A stretch of DNA of 64,000 nucleotides from Okeania sp. KiyG1 (GCF_014132355.1 NZ_BLZO01000184.1:153629-217628); one strand, 5' to 3'; positions 16,737 to 26,319 are shown, counted from the stretch's first letter. Numbers and translations: made by a program. Notes: generated by a model from the sequence alone, not told the origin.

Positions 16737-17498
16737 TTAACCTCTTACACCTCTGACCAAAGCTTGACAACCTTGTAAGAAAATACTCACATCTATACCT
16801 AATCCAATATATTGAACTCCACAGTCGATCCATTTTTTAGCAGTTTCAGGATTATTAGTAAAAGTACCGACAGTTTTACCCGAATTTCGGATAATTTCTA
16901 CTGCTTTTTGCATTAATTCAACAACTCGAATATCATCTACCTCCCCAGGAATACCTAAAGATTGAGATAAATCATAAGGGCCGAGAAAAATCACATCAAT
17001 ATGAGGAACTGTAACAATTTCTCTCAGATTTTCGATGCCTTTTGTACCTTCTACATGAACTACAACTAAAGATTCTGCATTTAATTTATCGGTTATATTA
17101 CTACCTGCTGAAGTGTAAACTCCTGCACGAGTTCCGAATGATAAACCACGGCAACCAATGGGATTATATTTTGCACTTTGCACTACTATTTCTGCATCGG
17201 TTATTGTTTCTATTTGTGGAACTTGTACACCCGTACTACCAATATCAAGAGCACGTTGAATTTGTGAAGCATCGTTTTTGCTGACCCTGACAATAGGTGC
17301 AATACCAACACAGTCAGCAGCACGACAAAGGTCTTCTGCAACTAAAATATTTAGAGGTCCGTGTTCGAGGTCAATGACTGCAAAATCAAATCCTGCTATA
17401 CCGCAAATTTCTATGAATGCAGGGTAAGCGCAATTCATAAAAGGTCCGAGTACAACTTCGCCGTTTTTGAGTTTTTGTTTGAGTTGATTTTTTTGCAT
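16737..17498 (-). CDS. HpcH/HpaI-family class II aldolase
   Basis: From ATG at 17498 (MQKNQLKQKLKNGEVVLGPF) 253 residues; a longer frame reaches 17588 but its extra 30 residues do not fit the family. TIM-barrel motifs: AVIDLEHGPLNI (catalytic-base region), APIVRVSKNDASQIQRALDIGSTGVQVPQIE (PIVR and metal-site Glu), RGLSFGTRAGVYT (substrate Arg) and VIFLGPYDLSQSLGIPGE (metal Asp and substrate loop). Members cleave 4-hydroxy-2-oxo-acids (HpaI, YfaU, GarL) to pyruvate plus an aldehyde with a divalent metal. The exact substrate is not decidable from sequence, and no catabolic neighbours are present. Confidence 0.88.
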   Translation of the reverse strand: MQKNQLKQKLKNGEVVLGPFMNCAYPAFIEICGIAGFDFAVIDLEHGPLNILVAEDLCRAADCVGIAPIVRVSKNDASQIQRALDIGSTGVQVPQIETITDAEIVVQSAKYNPIGCRGLSFGTRAGVYTSAGSNITDKLNAESLVVVHVEGTKGIENLREIVTVPHIDVIFLGPYDLSQSLGIPGEVDDIRVVELMQKAVEIIRNSGKTVGTFTNNPETAKKWIDCGVQYIGLGIDVSIFLQGCQALVRGVRG

Positions 17499-17937
17499 AG
17501 TTGATAAATATATAGAAAAGAGGTAATAGGGAATAGTAGTGGGAGCATCTTGCTCCCGTTCCTGGTATTTCTTATTCCTGTATACCATTACTATGTAAAA
17601 CTACCAACAATATTACTAGAGAGTTTGGAGACCAAACCCCTACCAAGAATTTTAAATTTTTGGAATAATGCTTATACATTATCCGGATTAATTCCTCTTT
17701 CCTTGAGCATTTATACTGCTCTGTCTGCACGTTGTTTTTCCTGAATAGTTTTGTAGAATGAGCATTTTGCCTTTTCATTGTTTTATCCTGAACAAACACT
17801 CAGCTCTTGGTATTAGCGGTTAAAGAGATGATTTTTTGCTAGGAGTAACATTCTTAGTCGGGTATTCAGGGCGATCGCTTTGGATGACCTTTAAATTTTT
17901 ACCTCTTGATTTACTAACGCCCAAATTTAAACTTTAG
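17499..17937. other. Intergenic, nothing convincing
   Basis: Two overlapping opposite-strand ORFs (17550-17744, 17572-17799) have no recognisable sequence. A GGAGACCAAACCCCTACC-like repeat occurs at about 17625 and again at 18806. One HIP1 site near 17872. Confidence 0.4.
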
Positions 17938-18675
17938 GTGCAACTGATGACTACTTCACAAAATCCAAACAATAAAAACACTCAAGCAAATCAAAAAAAT
18001 TTCTTGCACAGATTTATTGAATCTTTCCGTAGAAATAGTACGGTATTTGTTGTTGCTACTATTGCTAGTATTATGATTTCTATCATAGGATTTGTTGTTG
18101 ATTTTGTAGAATTTCAAGCAATTATTCATCCTCCAATAGATATTAGCAATTATAAATCGGGGTCGGTTTTGGTCAAAATCACAGGATGGTCAGAAACATC
18201 TTATAATTTTGCTGAACAAGATGGAACAGATGGACTCAGAGCTTTTTTTGTTCAGAGATTCAAAGGAAAATCTGAACAAACTTCTATGATTTATACAGAC
18301 CATCAACCTACGGATCGAATGCTAAATAAAGGTGTATCTGCAGAGAAAGATATTAGTGTTCTTAAAAATGTAGACTACGAAGGCACAATTCCTGATATTA
18401 CCAAACCCATATCAAAAAGAAATTCTCAAACGCTTCTTGCACGACTTATTCAAGCCAGTAGAAATGAAGAACCTGTTTGTCTTTTTGTTTATGGTATACG
18501 TGATAATGAAAAGTCTCAATTCTTGAATATTATAGACTTTAAAACAGTGAATCAAAATTTTCAAGATGAATATAATACTCTTATAAAAGAAGAAAATCCA
18601 CATAGGAAACAAGATAAATTAGTTAAGTTAACTGGGGATGCTTGCTCTGGTCTTGGTAAACCCTTATTTGAGTAA
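17938..18675 (+). CDS. Hypothetical single-TM protein
   Basis: Not recognised. 245 residues from GTG 17938, or 242 from ATG 17947 (MTTSQNPNNKN). The N-terminus is Asn/Gln-rich and cytosolic, with one TM helix at about 36-60 (VFVVATIASIMISIIGFVVD). The soluble domain then includes SGSVLVKITGWSETSYNFAEQ, SLLARLIQ and VCLFVYGIRDNEKSQFLNII and ends LTGDACSGLGKPLFE. No Cys pair or lipobox. It stands alone between repeat-poor spacers. Codon use resembles the neighbours. Probably a real gene because of the compositionally normal, long, unshadowed frame. Confidence 0.65.
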   Translation: MQLMTTSQNPNNKNTQANQKNFLHRFIESFRRNSTVFVVATIASIMISIIGFVVDFVEFQAIIHPPIDISNYKSGSVLVKITGWSETSYNFAEQDGTDGLRAFFVQRFKGKSEQTSMIYTDHQPTDRMLNKGVSAEKDISVLKNVDYEGTIPDITKPISKRNSQTLLARLIQASRNEEPVCLFVYGIRDNEKSQFLNIIDFKTVNQNFQDEYNTLIKEENPHRKQDKLVKLTGDACSGLGKPLFE

Positions 18676-18843
18676 TTATCAAAATATCAATCCTTGGTTG
18701 ATAGATATTTTGACTCTCGAATATGAGCTTTCGTTAATCAGCAAAAAGCTGTTTTTTTAACAACCATTAATATTTTGAGTAAATAGAGAAAATAGGGAAC
18801 AGGAAAGTCTAGGGGTTTTGTCTCCAAACCCCTACAAATTATT

Positions 18844-19452
18844 CTATTTATCATCATCCTTTTCTACTAATTGAACTAGGTTTTCCAAAACACCATAAAC
18901 TATTGGCAAATTATCTATAGTGAAATTCCCAGAATCTTTGATAAAATTGTCTGCCACAAGGTTTCCAAACTGCCATAAATTACCATCTGTAACAATTCCA
19001 TATACTCCCCTGAAAAAATTATCATTTATTTTCTGCGACGCGAACAACTCTGCCAGACATTGCCCCCAACCATGCTCAAAATCATTTTTCTTGGCTTCAA
19101 CAACAATAACAATAGGCTTTTCTAATACAGTTTTACCAAGTTCAGAACGTCGTGAAAAAATATAGTCAGGTGTTCCAGAGAGAATTTCATCGTAATAAAT
19201 ACTTTTGCGAATCCAAAATGAATATTTCTGATAATATTTCTTATAAACTTCACGCAATAGTGGCGAGATTATAATTTCACTGCGAGATGCTTCTGAGGCA
19301 AACAAATCTATATTTTCTTTGTTAAATTCAAAGTCTTTGATAAAACTGTCTGAAGGCAATAATTATTGACTAATTATTAAATTCTCTTCTGAATATTTAA
19401 CTCTATACTTTTTTTGTACATCCGAGATTGTTTTAAAATCACTGAAAGCCAT
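18844..19452 (-). pseudogene. PD-(D/E)XK-like endonuclease-fold protein with an internal stop
   Basis: The full reading begins MAFSDFKTISDVQKKYRVKY at 19452 and meets a single TAA at 19365-19363 after ..NLIISQ. It then continues in the same frame, LLPSDSFIKDFEFNKENIDL, to 18844. The C-terminal 171 residues hold the nuclease-like core: GTPDYIFSRRSE (motif Asp), IVIVVEAKKNDFEHGWGQCL (E-x-K and Gln) and ELFASQ. In cyanobacteria such proteins are common orphans of unknown role. One base change would restore a ~202-residue gene, so this is either a very young pseudogene, a sequencing error or readthrough. The short TTG-started form at 19359 is less likely. Confidence 0.75.
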
Positions 19453-19488
19453 ATTTAATAGCAGTTTTATAAATGTTTGCTATAAATA

Positions 19489-19684
19489 GATATAGCGGTT
19501 TTCAGTCTGGTGAGCTACATCAACGATCCCCCTAAATCCCCCTTAAAAGGGGGACTTCCAGTTCCCCCTTAATCCCCCTCCCGTCCCCCTTGGGAAGGGG
19601 AAGCCAGAGGATGCTGCGCTTTTTGTTAAACGGGGGTTAGGGGGGATCTCCAGCGCTGTACCTCACAAAGGGTAATGCTATAGG
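19489..19684. repeat. Long-inverted-repeat element with GC cassettes
   Basis: Left TATAGCGGTTTTCAGTCTGG..GAGCTACA, right TGTACCTCACAAAGGG..TGCTATA; imperfect ~40-bp ends. The interior is CCCCCTAAATCCCCC / GGGGGATTAAGGGGG-type palindromes plus a GATGCTGCGCTTTTTGTT module also at 29240-29325 and 26525. No clear target duplication beyond TA. Non-coding. Confidence 0.55.
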
Positions 19685-19857
19685 GGTTTTTAGGAGTCAG
19701 GACTCAGGAGTCAGAATTCTCAATTCTCAATGGTAGAGACTTTGTATGAACATCCCTACTTTTTAAGGCGAAATGTTTTTGGAGGGTTTCTCAAAATTCC
19801 CATTACAAAAACAACTTCTAAATTCTGAATTCTGAATTCTAAATTCTAAATTCTAAC

Positions 19858-21390
19858 TTACTGCACCGTTACCACTTCTTCTACACTTTCATTTGCCAAG
19901 CGATCGACTGCTCGTAAAGCATAAGTTCCTGGCGTAACTCTCACCGCATTAGTAGCAGAATTTAATACTTGTACAAGTGTCCATTGATTACCTGTTTGCT
20001 GATACAACGTCCAAGAACGAACATCTCCAGTATTATCAGCACTCCAACTAATAACATCAGAATTAACTTGTATTCCTGTAGGTGGTGCGGGAGGTTGGTT
20101 ATCTAACCACGGCATCGCGGGGGGTAATGCGGGAGTTGGATAAACTGAACTTTTGAACACATTATTCACACCTGCAAAATTATCTCGAAACATCTTCATA
20201 CTAAAAAAGATATTTCCTAAAGAAAGTTGACTTGCTCTCTGACGAGAAATTGCAACTTGTCTCTCAAACTCAGATACTGACCAACCCGAAACTTGCAACT
20301 GACTTAAATAGTTTCCCGCATAAATATGACGGCGTTGTGGGTTTTGTTGTAACCACCAATTTAACAAAACTGGATAACTTTGTTGAGGGGGGTCGATTCG
20401 CCAATAAAGTTGCGGTGCTAAATAATCTACCCAACCCTGCTCCATCCATAATTTCACGTCAGCATATAAACCTTCATATTGATCGAACCCGACAATACCA
20501 GGAGGAGTCCCTGGGCGATAAATGCCAAATGGACTAATGCCAAATTTTACATAAGGTTTCTCAGCGTGAATACCTTGGTAAAGACGTTGCACCATATTAT
20601 TTACATTCTGTCGTCGCCAGTTAGATACAGAGAGAGTACCGCCAGATGCTTTGTATGCGTTATAAGTTTGGTAGTCGGGGAAGTCTTGTCCCCTTTGAGG
20701 ATAGGGGTAGAAATAATCGTCAAAGTGAATGGCATCAACATCATAACGACGGACTACATCCATTATGGTGTTGAAAGTTTGGTCTTGAATAACTTTCGCC
20801 CCTGGGTCCATCCAAACATTGTTGCCGTATCTATAAGCATATTGGGGATATTTGACCGCCATGTGATTTCCATCAAAGGAACCATCATTGGGACTAAGTT
20901 GAGCGCGGTATGGGTTAAACCAAGCATGGAGTTCGATATTGCGTTTATGACTTTCGGCGATCGCAAATTCTAGTGGGTCGTAATATGGTTGTGGTGGGGT
21001 TCCCTGTTTACCTGTCATCCAACCACTCCAGGGTTCAATGGGAGAATCATAGAGAGCGTCTCCATTGGGTCGAACTTGCAATACTAAAGCATTGAGGTTA
21101 AGTTCTTGCATCCGGTTGAGGATGTTGAGTAATTCTGATTTTTGTTGCGCGACAGATAGACCACGTTGGGAAGGCCAGTCAATATTGGCAACGGATGCTA
21201 CCCATACTCCTCGAAATTCTCTGGGGGAAAAGGAGGAGGGTTGTTGAGCAGTGGCGGTTGGTAGATAGGTGTAGATTTGAGTGAGGGTTAGTCCAAATAT
21301 TATTAGGCAAGTCCATAGGAGGTTTTTGGGTCGAAAGCGAATATTCGGAGGGATGTTAATTTTGGAAAATAGTTTGCTGATTAAGTTCAT
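19858..21390 (-). CDS. Secreted glycoside-hydrolase-like protein (GHL10/DUF187)
   Basis: 510 residues. A positively charged N-terminus and hydrophobic helix (about 27-47, LLWTCLIIFGLTLTQIYTYL) end near TATAQQ: an export signal. The catalytic-fold domain starts FSPREFRGVWVASVANIDWP, with LNALVLQVRPNGDALY, ELHAWFNPYRAQ, DVDAIHFDDYFYPYP (putative acid residues) and GISPFGIYRPGTPPG, the hallmarks of the YngK/FenI-like family. The C-terminal ~85 residues form a fibronectin-III-like module (PPAPPTGIQVNSDVISW..). Likely acts on cell-wall or extracellular glycans; activity is inferred from fold only. Starts at ATG 21390; single gene. Confidence 0.87.
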   Translation of the reverse strand: MNLISKLFSKINIPPNIRFRPKNLLWTCLIIFGLTLTQIYTYLPTATAQQPSSFSPREFRGVWVASVANIDWPSQRGLSVAQQKSELLNILNRMQELNLNALVLQVRPNGDALYDSPIEPWSGWMTGKQGTPPQPYYDPLEFAIAESHKRNIELHAWFNPYRAQLSPNDGSFDGNHMAVKYPQYAYRYGNNVWMDPGAKVIQDQTFNTIMDVVRRYDVDAIHFDDYFYPYPQRGQDFPDYQTYNAYKASGGTLSVSNWRRQNVNNMVQRLYQGIHAEKPYVKFGISPFGIYRPGTPPGIVGFDQYEGLYADVKLWMEQGWVDYLAPQLYWRIDPPQQSYPVLLNWWLQQNPQRRHIYAGNYLSQLQVSGWSVSEFERQVAISRQRASQLSLGNIFFSMKMFRDNFAGVNNVFKSSVYPTPALPPAMPWLDNQPPAPPTGIQVNSDVISWSADNTGDVRSWTLYQQTGNQWTLVQVLNSATNAVRVTPGTYALRAVDRLANESVEEVVTVQ

Positions 21391-21441
21391 TTTTGGACAA
21401 TTTGGATAATTGACGTTGTTGAATGGTAATAATTTTTAGAT

Positions 21442-21586
21442 CGGGACTTACGCAAAATATCAAATTAGACCCCATCTGTAGGGGCGTTTGCGGAGCATGA
21501 CCTTAGGAAATGGCATTTAACCTCCCCATCTGTAGGGGCGAATGGTATTCGCCCTCCCCATAAGTAGAGTCTCTGCGTAAGTCCTG
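21442..21586. mobile_element. MITE-D, copy 2
   Basis: CGGGACTTACGCA at the left, TGCGTAAGTCCTG at the right (12 of 13 matched). TAGAT occurs immediately outside both ends (21437-21441, 21587-21591), giving a 5-bp duplication. Inside, GTAGGGGCG palindromes with a PAL21 copy (21487-21508). Confidence 0.75.
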
Positions 21587-21784
21587 TAGATTAAGTATCA
21601 ACGCAAAACATAAGTTTTTCAATTTTATCTTCAGCTACTTACCATTACATTTCAGCAAGGCAGGATAATTTAACTTTATAGTAAATCTAATTCTCCTAAA
21701 AAGGAGAGGCTTTCAACCTTTGGAAATTAATGATCAATTTTATGATTTGTTAATATTCTTTAAATTTTTTGAAGTTATAGCTGA

Positions 21785-21919
21785 TATCAAATCCGTTTAA
21801 TTCGGTATAAAAAAATGTTCCATCTTCAACCATCCCCCCATCCCCCCATCCCCCATCCCCCCATCTCCCCATCTCCCCATCTCCCCATCTAATTTATACC
21901 GATGCTACCGGATTTGATA
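21785..21919. mobile_element. MITE-A, copy 9
   Basis: TATCAAATCCGTTTAATTCG at the left, GATGCTACCGGATTTGATA at the right, TGA duplicated. Inverted orientation of the 8030 subtype; CATCTCCC heptads inside. Confidence 0.85.
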
Positions 21920-22028
21920 TGATTTATCAAGTAAATATTCAGAAACTGAATTCTTTACTGTACTTAGGCTTTGCGATTTATTGTCTAGTCAAACCCAAAT
22001 TACTAAAAGCTAGGTAATATAAGACTTT

Positions 22029-22049
22029 TCCTTGGTCATGCTGCGCAAA
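22029..22049 (+). repeat. PAL21 module upstream of HEAT-repeat gene
   Basis: TCCTTGGTCATGCTGCGC then AAA, preceded by CTTT and followed by CAGCTAA. About 90 bp before the gene start, so it may add structure to the leader. Confidence 0.6.
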
Positions 22050-22138
22050 CAGCTAATTTGTAAACTTAGCTCTTAGTACAACTGTAGTTTTTTTTATTTG
22101 TTAGGATGGTAGAAAAATACTAAAGAAATAACTTTCAG

Positions 22139-23799
22139 ATGGATACTTTAATAAGAATAGGAAGTCGAGGGGATCAAGTTATTCAGCTTCAAGAACAATT
22201 AAATAACTGGGGATTTCCAGTCGGGGTAGATGGAATATTTGGCCCTGAAACTCGTGCTGCAGTTATTCGTTTTCAGGAATCTGAGGGGCTGAATCCAGAT
22301 GGAATTGTTGGTCCAAAAACAAATAAAGTTTTTACGGATAGAGATGTTCTAGTTAGTGCAATTCAGGAATTAGGAAGGATACAATTAGAAGAAAATCCAA
22401 CGAACACCCTTGGTATTCAACAACCAATTATTGTTGAACTAAGAGAAACTTTTCAATCTTTAATAGACATTATAACAGATACTGGTACTAATAATGATGT
22501 TCTAGAGATTGCAATTGATGTATTAGGAAAAATACAATCAGAAGAGGCTGTTCAACCTTTAATTAACATCATCACAAATACTGATACGGATACTTCTGTT
22601 CGTCTATTGGCAATTTGCGTATTAAAAAACATAAAATCAAAAGAGGGTATTCCACTTTTAATTAACATTATTCAACCTTTAATTAACATCATCACAGATA
22701 CTGATACGAAGACAAATGTTCTAAAGATTGCAAATGAAGCATTAAGAAACATTACTGATGAGATGAATATAGATGTTCTAAATATTTTAATTGAAGCATT
22801 AAGAAACATAGAATCAAAAGAAGCTGTTCAATCTTTAATTAACATCATCACAGATACTGGTAAGGATAGTGATGTTCGTATGGATGCAATTAGAGCATTA
22901 GGGTACATAGAACCCAAAGAGGCTGTTCAACCTTTAATTAATATCATTACAGATACTGGTAAGAATAGTGATGTTCGTGATAGTGCAATTTACGCATTAG
23001 GAAACATAGAATCAAAAGAGGCTGTTCAAGCTTTAATTAACATCATCACAGATACTGGTAACGATAGAGATATTTGTATGTCTGTAATTAACCAATTAGA
23101 AAGGATAAAATCAAAAGAGGCTCTTCAAGCTTTCATTAATATCATAAAAGATTTAAATTTAATTAAACTCATAAAATATACTGATAAATATGTTCGTATA
23201 TTTGCAATTAAAGTATTAGGATTAATCCAAGAAAAAGAGGCTGTTCAATCTTTAATTGAAATCATGAATAATGATACGGATATAGATATTCGTATATTTG
23301 CAATTCAAGCATTAGGAAACATACAATCAAAAGAGGCTGTTCAAGGTTTAATTAACATCATAAAAAATACTGATAATGATGTTAGTTCTAGTGCAATTGG
23401 AGTATTAGGAGACATACAATCAAAAGAGGCTGTTCAACCTTTAATTAACATCATAAAAATACTGATACGGATAGAAATATTCGTTCTAGCGCAATTTATG
23501 CATTAGGAGACATACAATCAGAAGAGACTGTTCAACCTTTAATTGAAATCATGAATACTGATACGGATAATAGTCTTCGTACTGATGCAATGCGCTCATT
23601 AGGATTGATAAAATCAAAAGAGGCTGTTGAACCTTTAATTAACATAATAAAAAATACTGATACGGATAGAGATATTCGTTATAGTGCAATTAGAGCATTA
23701 GGAAACATACACTCACCAGATAAAAGATTTGGTGGTTGGGGCGACGGCACGGGTGATGAGGTGGCAAAAAGAATTCGAGAGATGATGGGGAATAAGTAA
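22139..23799 (+). pseudogene. Peptidoglycan-binding / HEAT-repeat protein, frameshifted
   Basis: The N-terminal PG_binding_1 domain (about 3-60) has RIGSRGDQVIQLQEQLNNWG, DGIFGPETRAAVIRFQ and GLNPDGIVGPKT. About twelve EZ-type HEAT repeats follow, each ~31 residues (SKEAVQxLINIITDTGxDxxVRxxAIxALGxI). At about 23450 the frame is lost: the unit written ATCATAAAAATACTG has one A fewer than its sister unit ATAATAAAAAATACTG at 23644. The frame then continues from 23460 to 23799 with two more repeats and the tail GGWGDGTGDEVAKRI. Fused length is about 553 residues. Loss of one A in a homopolymer could be a sequencing error, a phase-variable switch or a true null. Role: probably a cell-wall-associated scaffold; no signal peptide is visible. 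Confidence 0.8.
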
Positions 23800-23819
23800 T
23801 TAGGTAAAGCTTGATGTTT

Positions 23820-23945
23820 TTTTCTATAATTATACTCACCTCTATTACTATATTTCTAGCTTTTTTTAGGCACAGATGATGCAAGAACAAACCCAATTTT
23901 ACTAGCACTTTTTATGACGTTACTGATGTGTGGGCATTTTTGGTA
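23820..23945 (+). pseudogene. Duplicated relic of the next gene's membrane region
   Basis: This stretch matches 24430-24540 closely: both read ATTATACT(C/T)ACCTCTATTACT.. and translate as IILTSITIF(L/I)A and, after a frameshift, ARTNxxLLA(L/F)F. It is out of frame and truncated, a fragment copy of the TM segment of the downstream pentapeptide protein. It ends before a lone MITE-C-type end (CTGATTCAGCAACGCC region, about 24004). Confidence 0.65.
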
Positions 23946-24054
23946 ATTACTAAACTATTGAATAACAACTATTTCAAATTGTTCAATTTTTTTTTCGTAC
24001 CTTGATTCAGCAACGCCCTTTTTCTTGGTATTGAATGTATTGTATTTAAAAAGA

Positions 24055-25914
24055 ATGTTTAAAGATTCCCAACAGCAAAACTTCCAAGGTGGTACTTCCA
24101 AAAGCCAAGATGGTCTTAATTTTAGCTATAGCCATAAAAAGATTCAAGGAAAAGACTTTTCTAGAAATATACTTGTTGGTGGAAATTTTCGTTATGCTCA
24201 AGCTGGGCTAAAAATAAGTTGGTTGCTGGTTTTAGGAATAATTTTATTATTTTTAGCAATGCTAGGTGGATTTATCTGTGCCTATGCAGGGGCTTTTATA
24301 GCTAGTATATTGATATTCGACAAGCAACCTTGGATTGCACTATTATTCCTTGCTGTTTTTGCATTAGTTTTATTTTTGGGTTTTATTTTCATCACAATTT
24401 TTAGAGGTATAGGTAAAGCTTTATGGCTTTTTGGTTTAATTATACTTACCTCTATTACTATATTTATAGCTCTTCCAGGCACAACTTATGCCAGAACAAA
24501 CGCATTGTTACTAGCATTTTTTATTGGTGTTAATATTTCAGGGGTATTGTTAGAAGCAATTGCGATCGCAGTGATGAGAATTTCTTTCCCAAACAGAATG
24601 TTAGTATTATTGATTCAATTTGTAACTCTAACCGCAGCAATATTGGGAATAATAGCAGGGAGTGGGGGTAAGCGTTTGATCGAGAGTCCAGCTTTTGTCA
24701 CAATTTTGGTAATTGTAATTCCTGCCACGATAAGTTTGCTCACTCTAAGTATTTTTATTGGTTGGCGTGCTGTGGTTGGCGATCGCAAATATGCTTTGGT
24801 TAGAAATATTGCAATTGTTCTATGCAACTATGGAGGAACGAGCTTTTACGAAGCAAATTTAACTGATGCCAACTTTTCTGGCGCTAGTCTCAAAAACACT
24901 GACTTGAGAAAAGCTATTCTCACTCGCACTTGTTGGTTAAATGCTAAAAATTTAGATAAAGCTAGACTTGAAGGAACTTACTTAGAAAATAAAATAATTC
25001 GTCAATTGGTTGTAACAGGCAACGGACGAGATCAGAATTTTGACAATTTAGACTTACGGGGATGTAACTTACGATGCGCTGACTTAACCAATGCTAGTTT
25101 TATCGGGACAAAATTGAGCGAAGCTACTTTAGAAGGGGCAAACCTAACTGGAGCAAAACTTGTTAAAGCTCAACTGTATGGCACTAATCTGAGAAATACA
25201 ATATTAACAGGTGCTTATATTCAGGATTGGGCAATTTCCCTGGATACCAATTTTGAGGGAATTAAATGCGATTATGTTTATATGCGTTTAGGTACAGAGG
25301 AAAACCCCGATCCTTGGCGTAAACCAGACAACCGCAATGAAATTTTTAAAGATGGAGACTTTAGCAGTTTTATCGCTCCTATTATCAAAACTCAACAACT
25401 TTATCAAACCCAAAATGTAGACCTACGGGAAGTAGCAGAAAATTATTCAATTTTAGATATATTTCACCATGAAGGAGTAGACCCCAGTGCAGCAGCAATA
25501 GCTTTTCAAAGATTAATAGAAAAATATCCAGAATCAGGATTACAAGTTCTTTCAATTGAAGGGCGAGGTAATGATAAAATTCACTTTCAAGCACAAGTTA
25601 CTGATGAAATTAACCGCTCACTCCTCAGTCAAGAATATAATGAAATTTATCATCAAATAAAATCAGGAAGTTATCAAGATTTATTAGCACTTTTAGCCGG
25701 AGTTAGCGAAAAAGATAAATATATTGTCGAGTTGAGAAACTTATTAGAAACCGCCTTAAAGCAGAACAGATTTTATGTTCAAACCTATCAAAAAACCCAG
25801 AATATTGAAGTCCAGAAAGGTGATTATCGAGAGACTTCTATTAACGATCGAGGGAGTTATGTTGAAGGCGATACTCATAATAACTCCCCAGAGAAGGAAA
25901 GGGACATAAACTAG
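24055..25914 (+). CDS. Multi-TM pentapeptide-repeat protein
   Basis: Start chosen at ATG 24055 (MFKDSQQQNFQGG); the frame is open to a TTG at 24025. About 619 residues. The N-terminus has pentapeptide-like NFSYSHKKIQGKDFSRN. Five to six hydrophobic helices follow at about 55-85, 95-125, 130-150, 155-185, 190-215 and 220-245. A long pentapeptide block (FYEANLTDANFSGASLKNTD, then DLRGCNLRCADLTNASFIG) leads to a helical domain, and the C-terminal tag reads GDYRETSINDRGSYVEGD. That tag is repeated in the convergent neighbour. Probably a membrane-tethered scaffold; biochemical role unknown. A 110-bp copy of its TM region lies just upstream. Confidence 0.8.
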   Translation: MFKDSQQQNFQGGTSKSQDGLNFSYSHKKIQGKDFSRNILVGGNFRYAQAGLKISWLLVLGIILLFLAMLGGFICAYAGAFIASILIFDKQPWIALLFLAVFALVLFLGFIFITIFRGIGKALWLFGLIILTSITIFIALPGTTYARTNALLLAFFIGVNISGVLLEAIAIAVMRISFPNRMLVLLIQFVTLTAAILGIIAGSGGKRLIESPAFVTILVIVIPATISLLTLSIFIGWRAVVGDRKYALVRNIAIVLCNYGGTSFYEANLTDANFSGASLKNTDLRKAILTRTCWLNAKNLDKARLEGTYLENKIIRQLVVTGNGRDQNFDNLDLRGCNLRCADLTNASFIGTKLSEATLEGANLTGAKLVKAQLYGTNLRNTILTGAYIQDWAISLDTNFEGIKCDYVYMRLGTEENPDPWRKPDNRNEIFKDGDFSSFIAPIIKTQQLYQTQNVDLREVAENYSILDIFHHEGVDPSAAAIAFQRLIEKYPESGLQVLSIEGRGNDKIHFQAQVTDEINRSLLSQEYNEIYHQIKSGSYQDLLALLAGVSEKDKYIVELRNLLETALKQNRFYVQTYQKTQNIEVQKGDYRETSINDRGSYVEGDTHNNSPEKERDIN

Positions 25915-25938
25915 CAACCTTTCTGTGAGAATTTGTTT

Positions 25939-26319
25939 TTATTTGCCTTGAATTTTGGTATTTTGCCACTCTTCCAAAGCATCAATCACAAAACTCGCTG
26001 CCGGATGATTTAAAATTTGCTTAAAAGCACTCACACCACCAGCTTTTAATGCACTAAAGACTCGATTCATTAAAGCAGGATTAGTTTCAATTTGTTCAAT
26101 TACTTCCCCTGCTATTTTTATGTTTCCAGTCATCGTATTAGTAGGATTATTTTGACTTAGTTGTTCTAGCAATTGTTGAATTTCATTAGCAGCATCAGCC
26201 AGGTTTTGTTTTTCTGCGGAATTATGATAGTAATCTCCTTCAACATAACTTCCTTGGTCATTAATATTTGTCTCATGATAATCACCACTTCCCATTTGTA
26301 TATTACGTTCGCCAGTCAT
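25939..26319 (-). CDS. Small partner protein with GDYxETxIND tag
   Basis: 126 residues from ATG 26319, chosen because AAGGAGATAAAACA lies directly upstream; the frame continues 180 bp further through repeat DNA. The N-terminus MTGERNIQMGSGDYHETNIN continues with GSYVEGDYYHNS, the same tag as the C-terminus of the convergent pentapeptide protein. The C-terminal part is helical (AANEIQQLLEQLSQNNPT, VFSALKAGGVSAFKQILNHP, SFVIDALEEW). Such tag-plus-helix proteins are common in cyanobacteria next to pentapeptide or STAND genes, with no known biochemistry. The shared tag suggests that the two proteins co-assemble. Confidence 0.7.
   Translation of the reverse strand: MTGERNIQMGSGDYHETNINDQGSYVEGDYYHNSAEKQNLADAANEIQQLLEQLSQNNPTNTMTGNIKIAGEVIEQIETNPALMNRVFSALKAGGVSAFKQILNHPAASFVIDALEEWQNTKIQGK

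Larger units (their letters stand above)
21391..22138. other. Spacer with MITE-D, R1 fragment, MITE-A and PAL21
   Basis: Items: MITE-D (21442-21586), R1 fragment (21680-21720), MITE-A (21785-21919), PAL21 (22029-22049). The remaining ~200 bp are the leader of the HEAT-repeat gene. Confidence 0.7.

Noticed and set aside
17572-17799. 75-codon ORF upstream of the HpaI-type aldolase
   Set aside because: No domain, overlaps an opposite ORF, and the aldolase start at 17498 does not need it.
20232-20973. Two plus-strand ORFs of 101 and 164 codons
   Set aside because: Shadows of the secreted glycosidase-like gene.
22400-23790. Regular ~93-bp direct repeats resembling a CRISPR or satellite
   Set aside because: They encode in-frame HEAT repeats with diverged third positions; spacing and coding pattern are those of a repeat protein, not a CRISPR array.
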